Shown here piece by piece: positions 56,423 through 64,000 of a stretch of DNA of 64,000 bases. The DNA is taken from NCBI GenBank assembly GCA_032622095.1, contig CP136062.1, positions 162,620,875-162,684,874 on the forward strand. Direction: 5' to 3'. The DNA comes from Siphonodentalium dalli (lineage: Eukaryota > Mollusca > Scaphopoda > Gadilida > Siphonodentaliidae). Under the pieces are notes generated by a model, which ran no database searches, was not told the origin of the DNA, and saw only the letters and a list, made by a program, of their open reading frames with translations. Each line of letters opens with the position of its first letter. Position 1 is the stretch's first letter. The position numbers and the translations under genes are program-made.

Positions 56423-56550
56423 AATGTCATAAGGACAATAACAGTGTCAACCAAATAAACAGTAGTATAATCGCGGTGTCATGGTGGCGGAATGGTATTT
56501 TTGAAAAGAAGCTCACATTTTAGATAGTATATGACCAACTGATAGCAATG

Positions 56551-57508
56551 GTGAAACATCTTGCATTAAAGGCCAAAACCGTGCACAGATAAGATTTAAA
56601 ATTGCTGCAAGTATACCATCAACATCACTAACAGATATTGGAAAATCAAAGAACTGTAACCTGATGTTGGGTCTTAATAATTTTGAAAATAGTTTAGAGT
56701 GTATGCAAAGGGGAGAATAACTTTTATAGCTAAAGGGTTTAATTTAGAAATTTAATATTGTGTATGTATGTAATAGTATAGGAAACAAAAGCAAAATGTA
56801 TGTTTGCATAGTATTAATAAAGGCGTATGTACAGTGTATGTGTTCAAAATGTCAAAAGACCACCAATATCAGGCATCTGCATCAGTTTTTTTTTTATTTG
56901 TTTATTGAGAATAGAGAATAACAAAGGAAGAAGAGACAAAATGCACACACGCCATCATTCTCTCAATCAGGACATTGGAGAGCGTAACTCTTCCATGCCC
57001 TGGCCTACTTGCTCACTTGTGACATGTAATTACATGTTGCATAAAAATGTTGAAGGCACATATTATGTTCGGAATTTTTTTTAATACACCTCTCAACTTA
57101 AAAGAAAGACGAAGCAGCAATACTATAGATATTACCTTGACATATTATTGTTCAAAAATGGGCTTTATGTAGCAACAACAACGGTGATAAAGAACAATAA
57201 ATTAATATTTTGTCTTCAGAAGAACTTTAAATTTCTCTTATTAGACAGTTAAATTGTCGATGGTGTGTAATATTTAAGGTTAGAAAAATCAGAGTTCCAA
57301 ACAATATGTGCGGCTTTAATTAATTTACATTCTGAATTTACCATAAATAATATAATTAGTAAATTTTAACCATATTGAAACTGTATTTTAAATATTGTAA
57401 ATATTGGTTCGACAGCAATCGGGAAAATAATATCATCATCAGTTGATTCAGTTCCAATTAACCGGTGATGATCCCTCTAAGCAGGGAACCACCGCTTTTT
57501 GGCACATA
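56551..57508. other. Intron sequence, nothing recognised
   Basis: AT-rich; several short frames without domain. Confidence 0.4.
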
Positions 57509-57629
57509 CAGTAATACCCTAAATAATCAACCCCTTAACCACAGCAGAATTATGGGTAATTTTTCAGGATTTAGTTGGAAATATGGCTTTCTGCTGTGGT
57601 TAAGGAGTTGATTATTTAGGGCATTACTG
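57509..57629. mobile_element. TA foldback MITE, copy 6, internally deleted
   Basis: Both ends are present (CAGTAATACCC and GGGCATTACTG), but the hairpin jumps from ATATGGCTT to CTGCTGTGG, so most of the right arm and tip are lost. Confidence 0.85.
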
Positions 57630-57684
57630 TACTGGAACTAATTGTCAACAAGTATCTGGATATGGAAAATGGAAGACTTCTTAC

Positions 57685-57798
57685 CTGTTGGACAAAGTGT
57701 TCCAGTGTAACCAGGAACACATGTGCAGGTATAACTGTTAACTCCATCAACACATGTGGCACCATTCAGGCATGGGTTAGAAGCACACTCATCAATGT
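57685..57798 (-). CDS. EGF gene: exon for EGF-like domain 5
   Basis: 114 nt with acceptor TTTTCAG and donor GTAAGA, phase 1 at both ends. It encodes [16 protein letters not shown], then [11 protein letters not shown] and PGYTGTLC. The calcium-binding start DIDEC and the N-x4-Y in the middle are intact. GATC replaces the usual GGTC. Confidence 0.93.
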
Positions 57799-58557
57799 CT
57801 GAAAAATATTATACTGGTCTGTTAACCCTTCCATGACTGGAGATTCCTGAAATTTTGCGAAATCCCTGTGCCAATGCATTATCTTATATATGCGAGTCTC
57901 CCATATAAAAGGGAGTACAAACAAAAAATACATGTATAAATTGCACGTATATTGGTCAAGAATTCAGTCTATTATATTTTCATGGACTGCTGTTAAAATT
58001 AGTTTCGTATTGTCGTATATTGATAGAAATGCTATTAAAACGAAATTGACGTATATTAAATGTACGATAGCTGTATTAGAATGCATAATTGCAGTATTAT
58101 AATTTGTTTTTACATATTGGTTGGAATATGAGTACTAATGAATATAAATAGGACATTAATTCTGTTTCTTTCAACATTGATTATATATTAGAATAAAATT
58201 ATCTCATACTAAATATAAGAAAGACTATTGGTTTGGAAATGAACACCAATGGTTGGGAACTAATATATTGATTTAGAAAAGATTGCTATTAAAATGGAAT
58301 ATACCTAAATTGAATGCTTGGTGCATGAAATTAATGAAACAATCCACTATTAATTTTGATTTGACATATTTTCTGGCCAAACGGCTAGTTCTCCCACCTG
58401 GTCGACCACGGGTAGGTCAAAAACTGCTAATCAATTAACATCAATACTAATGCTAATCAATAAGTCACCTCGATTATGCATTATATCTTCTGCAAATTAG
58501 GGGATATAGAAACTCAACAAGGGGAAGGAAACTAAAAACAATGTTAATTTGAGACTA
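57799..58557. other. Intron sequence with MITE fragments
   Basis: At 57823-57900 TTAACCCTTCCATGACTGG is followed by CCCTGTG and one half of the 67-bp palindrome, a decayed TTAA-type element. At 58460-58555 there is the core of the AGAATGAGG family (ATTAGGGGATATAGAAACTC), interrupted by the next TA foldback element. Confidence 0.55.
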
Positions 58558-58772
58558 CAGTAATGCCCTAAGTAATTGACTTGTTAACCACAGCAGAAAT
58601 ATGGGTAACATTTCAGGATTTAGTCAGAAATATGGCTTGTTGCCATTCATCGGAAAGCTCTCCTCGGAGAGCTTTCCCATGAATGGCAACAAGCCATATT
58701 TCTAACTAAATCCTGAAAAGTTACCCATAATTCTGCTGTGGTTAAGAAGTCGATTACTTAGGGCATTACTGT
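58558..58772. mobile_element. TA foldback MITE, copy 7, inside an AGAATGAGG-family remnant
   Basis: A full hairpin from CAGTAATGCCC to GGGCATTACTG with TA flanks. The flanking sequence TTAATTTGAGACTA on the left and GTTACTTTCCAGAG on the right belongs to the core of the AGAATGAGG family, so this copy jumped into an older MITE. Confidence 0.85.
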
Positions 58773-59625
58773 AGTCATAGTTACTTTCCAGAGATGAGGC
58801 CTACCGCTATGCTCTCAAGAAGAGAACTGCTTTAATGGGGTGAACATGTACATGCATTAATACTGTGGTGCAATACCGCGGTGCTACTGCAATGTTCGCG
58901 GTTACCCATGGTAATGAATGCTAGTAACGCGGTGACCTGCAGTAAAGAACCACGGTGACAGTACTATACCACTGAATTTGTAAAGAGGTTAATGATGAGA
59001 GGCGATGTGTTATTGTCAATCTGTTTCCCGGGTATCTACTATGGACACAAACCAATGGGGAATTTATGATTTATTTATTTTACTATTGGTTCTTTGATCA
59101 TTTGGTCTAGTGCTGAAATGGTTGACCTATTTTGGTAGCCGGTTAATTAACCATGAGGTGTAATCGGATCATAACTGGATATCCGCTATTTTCAATGTGG
59201 ATTTTACACTCATTGTTTACACTATAATATGTGCAAAGATCTCGGCAAAATCTGGCCTTTGAACTGTATGGCGAAATAATTTAACGATTTATACACATGC
59301 CGACAAAGCTTGTATTAAATGAATGAAAATCACCAACAAACTCGCGAATGGTAATATGCCAGTAAAGCCACGTGCTGACAGATGACACAGTTAATTAAAG
59401 CTCACAGTGTTATAAATAGACGTGTTATACTTCACATGTTTGCATTTGTAGTCGCGACTGGTTATACTATATATAAATTTGCTATCGACACATGTCGTTG
59501 CTGCACCGAAATATCGGTGTTACGGGATATAGACCGTTCTTTGCACCAAAATATCGGTGTTATAGGTTCATGTCTTTATATTCCAACAACTTCTGAGAAA
59601 AATGCTTCCCTGATACAGTACTTAC
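58773..59625. other. Intron sequence, nothing recognised
   Basis: From 58860 to 58970 there are several short GCGGT / ACCGCGGT repeats. The rest is without visible features. Confidence 0.4.
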
Positions 59626-59739
59626 CAGTCGAGCATGTTGTGTCAGTATATCCAGCAACGCATGCGCAAGTATATCCATTGACCGCATCTGTACACGTAC
59701 CACCATTCGCACAAGGATTAGATGCACACTCATCTATAT
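59626..59739 (-). CDS. EGF gene: exon for EGF-like domain 4
   Basis: 114 nt with acceptor CTTTTTAG and donor GTAAGT, phase 1 at both ends. It encodes [27 protein letters not shown] and VAGYTDTTC. It is closely similar to domains 2 and 3, including the intron borders, so the three arose by tandem exon duplication. The last loop carries TDTTC instead of the usual TGxxC. Confidence 0.93.
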
Positions 59740-59850
59740 CTAAAAAGAGAGGAGATATACATGTGTATTGAAGCTACTGAGTAGGTGGGGTTAAAATTGG
59801 GGCGTGTTGACACGGTTAACTTCTCATGGGCGGGAAGATATTTTCATATT

Positions 59851-60221
59851 ATTAAGGGGGAGGTCAAGTGACACACATACTTCTGAGTGTGACTTGTTGT
59901 GGTGTTGGAAACAACAGGTATTTATCTGGTCGGTCCACAAGCTTGGTAGATTATAACATTTTGCAATAAATATATTTTTGAGAATTTTGTTATGGAATTA
60001 CATAACTTGACCTACATTTGAAAAATCAATATAAAATTAAAAAATAAATACACCATTTTATAATGGAACAAGCTCCAAGTGGACCCACCAGATAAATACC
60101 TGTTGTTTTCAATACCATGTCAAGTCACACTCAGAAGTATGTGCAACTCTGTAACTAATTTGTTCCGGAGATTCACATGGAAATCCCGATTCAAAATTGG
60201 TCACTTGACCACCCCCTTAAT
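59851..60221. mobile_element. Inverted-repeat MITE with TTAAGGGGGAGGTCAAG ends
   Basis: The left arm ATTAAGGGGGAGGTCAAGTG followed by CACACATACTTCTGAGTGTG and AACAACAGGTATTTATCTGG is repeated inversely at 60070-60221. The spacer is about 120 bp. The target duplication is unclear. Confidence 0.78.
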
Positions 60222-60316
60222 AACCTCAAATCATCGGCTACCAGCAACCATTATATATCATTACCGTATTGTATTTTGTACTATTTGAATTATTTGGAAT
60301 TCTGTATTAAATATTG

Positions 60317-60529
60317 TGTAGCGGTCGCATTGTAAATATAGAAGGCCGATTAATCAACAGCTCCAACGGAGCATGCTTCTTTGGTCCAGTGGTTAAGACG
60401 CCTTGTCTCGTCACCGAAGTTAAGCAACGTCGAGCCCGGTTACCATTTGGATGGGTGACCGGTGGCCTGAGATTTTGGGTGTTGCCAACTTTAAGTGCGA
60501 CTCCCGCATTCCACCCTTCTCCCGTTACA
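60317..60529 (+). repeat. TRIM 5' LTR
   Basis: 213 bp, TG...CA ends. It differs from the 3' LTR at about nine positions by eye (roughly 4 percent), so the insertion is moderately old. It contains the 5S-like part at about 60375-60486. Confidence 0.92.
60375..60486 (+). other. 5S rRNA-derived segment in the TRIM 5' LTR
   Basis: The part from CTCGTCACCGAAG through TTAAGCAACGTCG, AGCCCGGTTA, TTGGATGGGTGACC and the GGGTGTTGCC end follows eukaryotic 5S rRNA. The 45 bases from box A to box C (60416-60460) have the 5S spacing without indels. About five bases are missing before CACCGAAG, and the 5' third is diverged. A TTTT at 60473-60476 could stop Pol III early. It is not a functional 5S gene, but the internal promoter region looks usable. 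Confidence 0.85.
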
Positions 60530-60530
60530 C

Positions 60531-60545
60531 TGGGGGCTCGTCCGG
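60531..60545 (+). other. TRIM primer-binding site, proline tRNA type
   Basis: TGGGGGCTCGTCCGG lies one base after the LTR. It is complementary to the 3' end of proline tRNA including CCA, the same primer class used by some vertebrate retroviruses. Confidence 0.88.
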
Positions 60546-60624
60546 TCCTCAGAGTCTGTGTCATGGTGCGACCGCTCTGAAAGAGGAACTTGGGTGAGGA
60601 TCACTTGGTGATGAACCTCAAAAC

Positions 60625-60638
60625 GAGGAAGGGAGGAA
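60625..60638 (+). other. TRIM polypurine tract
   Basis: GAGGAAGGGAGGAA, 14 purines, directly abuts the TG of the second LTR, as needed for plus-strand priming. Confidence 0.88.
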
Positions 60639-60851
60639 TGTAGCGGTCGCGTTGTAAATATAGAAGGCCGATTAATCAACAGCTCCAACGGAGCATGCTT
60701 CTTTGGTCCAGTGGTTAAGACACCTTGTCTCGTCACCGAAGTTAAGCAACGTCAAGCCCGGTTAGCACTTGGATGGGTAACCGGTGGCCTGAGATTTCGG
60801 GTGTTGCCAACTTTCGGTGCGACTCCCGCATTCCACCCTTCTCCCGTTACA
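60639..60851 (+). repeat. TRIM 3' LTR
   Basis: 213 bp. It carries the same 5S-derived part (box A to box C at 60738-60782), but with one change in the box C TGACC motif, which reads TAACC. The TTTT of the first LTR is TTTC here. Confidence 0.92.
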
Positions 60852-60945
60852 ATTGTTCAAACTACAAAATGATGTCCGTTGCTCAACCTATGTCTTAATA
60901 TTCCAACAACATCTGAGCAAAATGCTTCCCTGTGATAGTACTTAC

Positions 60946-61059
60946 CAGTCGAGCATGTTGTGTCAGTATATCCAGCGACGCATGCGCAAGAGTAGCCATT
61001 GAGCGCATCTGTACACGTACCAGCGTTCTGGCAAGGATTAGATGCACACTCATCTATAT
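60946..61059 (-). CDS. EGF gene: exon for EGF-like domain 3
   Basis: 114 nt, acceptor CTTTTTAG and donor GTAAGT, phase 1. It encodes [27 protein letters not shown] and [14 protein letters not shown] replaces the common NGGTC. It differs from domain 4 at only a few residues. Confidence 0.93.
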
Positions 61060-61719
61060 CTAAAAAGAGAGGAGATATAATATGTAAGCTGATGAGTAGG
61101 TGGGGAAGATATTATACATGTATCAACTGAGCCCACAATGTGAGTAACTAGTCTATAACAAGACATAAAGTATGAAAATTCGGGAGCGTTAGTGCAAACT
61201 CTCCTCAAAATTGAAAGTCTGCTGTAAGCTTTAATATGTCAGATTAGCTCGGAGAACCATTACATAAAATACATGCACGGCTTTATAATAACAACCCATC
61301 TCGATTCATATAATAACACACTAAAGACATTTTATTATGAAAACTGTGATGTACTTCGGCCAAGTTGTTGCATTCGCAGAGTTCTCTCCATAACACGCCA
61401 AACTTCCAAAGCATCGATCGAATTCATGAAGTTGTCAATGCGTTGTCAATGGGTTACCATGTGATCAATCAAATGACTATACTTTTACTCTTTGTTGAAT
61501 TCTGGAAGGAGTCTGTGGATTTGGTTAAGTACAGGTAAAACACATGCAATTAACAATTAACAATTGAGACAGTCAATATGGGTAATGGCAGCTATACATG
61601 GCCTGAATTATCATGTGTAAATATTCTATGGCCAATTTGGGATTCTATACTCAACACCTCACTTTCCTTCACTACATACATACTACAACATCTGAAGGAA
61701 ACTGAGGTTTGAGTATATA
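61060..61719. other. Intron sequence, nothing recognised
   Basis: No clear repeat. The left 70 bases resemble the start of the neighbouring introns (GGAGATAT, GAGTAGGTGGGG), consistent with exon-plus-intron duplication. Confidence 0.5.
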
Positions 61720-61822
61720 CAGTAATGAATGGCAACAAGCCATTTTTCCCGACTAAATCCTGAAAAGTTACCAATAATTCTGCTGTGGTTAATGAGTCGA
61801 TTATTTAGGGCATTACTGTATA
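61720..61822. mobile_element. TA foldback MITE, right half
   Basis: GAATGGCAACAAGCCAT through GACTAAATCCTGAAAAG to GGGCATTACTG, preceded by ACAGTA. The left arm is missing. Confidence 0.85.
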
Positions 61823-61897
61823 TATAATCGCATTTTCCATTTATAAATTTCAGCATGGAACAGCATATGCCAGTCAATTATTTGGAATTCTGTATTA

Positions 61898-62761
<864 letters not shown>

Positions 62762-63453
62762 ATTCCCTGCAATTTATGCATTGATTCAGAGTTATAAGTG
62801 ACAATCTGAAATAGGCTCCCTTCTGGAGCCATTATTCAGTGTCGGAATGGCATGCGGCCATAGGGGTTTGATGCATGAAGCCCATTTGTACCAAATTTGG
62901 TTGATATCAGTCCAGGGTCTGGGATAAAAATCTCAAACAGACAGAAAATCTTACTCTATTTAATATATAATATTGAGCTTCTCAGTGAGAGCTTTCCGAT
63001 GAATGGCAACAAGCCATATTTCCGACTAAATCCTGAAAAATTACCCATAATTCTGCTGTGGTTAAGGAGTCGATTATTTAGGGAATTACTGTAGCTCACT
63101 GATAGGATCACTAAATTCACCCTCTGGGGACCTCATTCTGCAAATGTTAGACACACTATATCCAGGCTTGCTTCTGTCCCAGTTTGTGGAAATCAAATTA
63201 TTACCTAGTGACAGAAATTCAATATTATCTATATATATATAAAATAGAGTAGGATCTCTCTGGCTGTTCACGATTTTTATCCCAGACCCTGGACTGATTT
63301 CAACCAAATTTGGTACAAACGGGCTTCATGCATCAAACGCCTGGGCCGCAGGCTCTTCTGACGCTGAATAAAGTCTTCATGCATCAAATCAAACGCCTGG
63401 GCCGCAGGCTCTTCTGACGCTGAATAAAGGCTCAATGCATAAATTGCAGGGAA
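62762..63453. mobile_element. Long inverted-repeat element interrupted by two MITE fragments
   Basis: The left arm (ATTCCCTGCAATTTATGCAT, CATGAAGCCCATTTGTACC, CAGTCCAGGGTCTGGGATAA) recurs inversely at about 63240-63453. Between the arms lie the right half of a TA foldback MITE (62984-63094) and a half of the AGAATGAGG family (63095-63165). The right arm also holds a two-copy tandem duplication around CGCCTGGGCCGCAGGCTC (63337-63425). Confidence 0.75.
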
Positions 63454-63496
63454 TTTCAACAGATACGCAATTTTTAATTGGATTTGAAGCACTTAC

Positions 63497-63610
63497 TGGT
63501 TAAGCAGTCTGTCCCTGTGTAACCTGGAGCGCATGCACATGTCCAGTAATTCAAGTGATCTGTGCATGTTCCTCCATTAAGACAGGGAGAACTCGCACAT
63601 TCATCAGTAT
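63497..63610 (-). CDS. EGF gene: exon for EGF-like domain 1 (first in window)
   Basis: 114 nt, acceptor CTATTTCAG and donor GTAAGT, phase 1 at both ends. It encodes a TDEC start, [21 protein letters not shown] and APGYTGTDC. The first residue depends on the upstream exon, which lies beyond the window. TDEC with threonine in place of isoleucine is less usual but keeps the acidic calcium-binding residues. Confidence 0.93.
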
Positions 63611-64000
63611 CTGAAATAGACCATATACCAAATTATATCAAGATCATCTCTAGGGCATGGCAACATATGCCCTTGACCCATTTCGAATTATACTACCACA
63701 AAATACAATAACAATTTGAGCTTACAAAGAATATCTGGTATACCCCTAATTTCAATGCCAAAAGGTCCGTAACTCATGTGAAAAAAATTGCACAGAATCA
63801 TATTCGAAATTGACCTGTATTTTTAGCTGGCAAACACACATACCAGCTTTGGTTCACATCGAAAAAATAATCCAAATAGGAGTTATCGGACGGAAACCGA
63901 AATTCTAAGTAAAAAAAGTGCCGTAACTCATGTATAAATACAGAACCCATAATCAACCTTAGACTGTGTTTTTACCAACTTTGGTTCAGATAACATAATC
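63611..64000. other. Intron sequence with GTCCGTAACTC repeat
   Basis: From about 63740 two diverged units of the GGGCCATAACTC family are visible (GGTCCGTAACTCATG, GTGCCGTAACTCATG, ATATTCGAAATTGACC, CTTTGGTTCA). No exon is seen before the window ends. Confidence 0.6.

Larger units (their letters stand above)
55300..56550. mobile_element. hAT-related copy, truncated, carrying two nested MITEs
   Basis: It begins GGTTTTTCGGTG and follows the inverse of the hAT-type element at 14244-15283 (GTATATCGTGGGTGACGATA, then AAGCAAGGAGACAAAGAG near 55942, then GTGTTAACATC). The first TAGAGCTTCACG bases are absent. It is interrupted by the elements at 55452-55907 and 56210-56422, and has an internal tandem duplication around TTCCCATGTCCTCA. 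The right border is uncertain. Confidence 0.72.
60317..60851 (+). mobile_element. Miniature LTR retrotransposon (TRIM) with 5S rRNA-derived LTRs
   Basis: The 535-bp element has two 213-bp direct LTRs beginning TGTAGCGGTCGC and ending CCCGTTACA, a canonical TG...CA pair extended to TGTA...TACA. After the first LTR comes a primer-binding site matching the 3' end of proline tRNA. A 109-bp internal region follows that cannot encode a protein, then a polypurine tract directly before the second LTR. ATTG is duplicated at 60313-60316 and 60852-60855. The intron at about 61880-61925 has the same flanks without the element. Each LTR contains 5S rRNA-like sequence. The architecture is that of Cassandra TRIMs, known from plants. 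It must use proteins from another LTR element. Confidence 0.9.

Noticed and set aside
60381-60403. tRNA-type A box (GGTCCAGTGGTTAAGACGCC)
   Set aside because: It resembles a tRNA A box, but it lies where the 5S alignment continues and no B box follows, so I do not claim a tRNA-derived part.
60375-60486. Functional 5S rRNA gene
   Set aside because: The 5S-like segment is inside LTRs, lacks about five bases in the middle, has a diverged 5' third and lacks a proper terminator. It is a derived promoter-like module, not a gene.
60314-60580. 88-codon plus-strand and 85-codon minus-strand frames over the TRIM
   Set aside because: They span the LTR and primer site of a non-coding miniature element and repeat in the second LTR.

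Overview
The window looks like intron-rich, repeat-dense genomic DNA of a marine invertebrate. It has spliced phase-1 EGF exons, high A+T content, many small DNA transposons and very little coding sequence. A bivalve mollusc is my best guess, from the EGF exons and from general-looking repeats such as the GGAC-rich and the ATGGCTGC-containing ones. Nothing in the sequence proves it.

The only host gene I can support lies on the minus strand between about 63.6 kb and 26.6 kb. Seven exons each encode one EGF-like domain (63497-63610, 61975-62088, 60946-61059, 59626-59739, 57685-57798, 45451-45564, 38641-38757). They are followed by a 21-nt micro-exon (32692-32712) and a 297-nt exon encoding a cysteine-containing domain I do not recognise (26638-26934). 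All nine exons are phase 1 at both ends and join in frame, so this is a stretch of one large secreted or membrane protein of the Notch/fibropellin-like class. The start, the end and any membrane segment are outside the window or not found. A possible unrelated 3' terminal exon lies at 7345-7645.

Left part (1-11.3 kb): a 5'-truncated LINE with one long open frame (minus, 2542-5928) sits between two nearly identical 0.77-0.79 kb direct repeats. Simple repeats and old repeat fragments follow. Middle left (11.4-24.2 kb): a decayed Ty3/Gypsy LTR retrotransposon on the plus strand with 1.13 kb LTRs and gag, protease, RT, RNase H and integrase remnants. A hAT-type element is nested in its leader and a TTAA-flanked piggyBac-like element in its gag zinc knuckle.

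Right part (25-64 kb): introns of the EGF gene packed with foldback MITEs of several families. These are a Tc1/mariner-like TA family, a double-hairpin AGAATGAGG family, TTAA-flanked piggyBac-like families sharing one 67-bp palindrome, a MULE-like 9-bp-TSD element and a second hAT copy. There are also minisatellites and tandem repeats.

The most striking element is a 535-bp miniature LTR retrotransposon at 60317-60851. Its 213-bp LTRs contain 5S rRNA-derived sequence, including the internal Pol III promoter region. They are followed by a proline-tRNA-type primer-binding site and preceded by a polypurine tract. A paralogous empty site in the next intron confirms the insertion and its 4-bp target duplication. 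It is built like plant Cassandra elements, but in an apparently animal genome.
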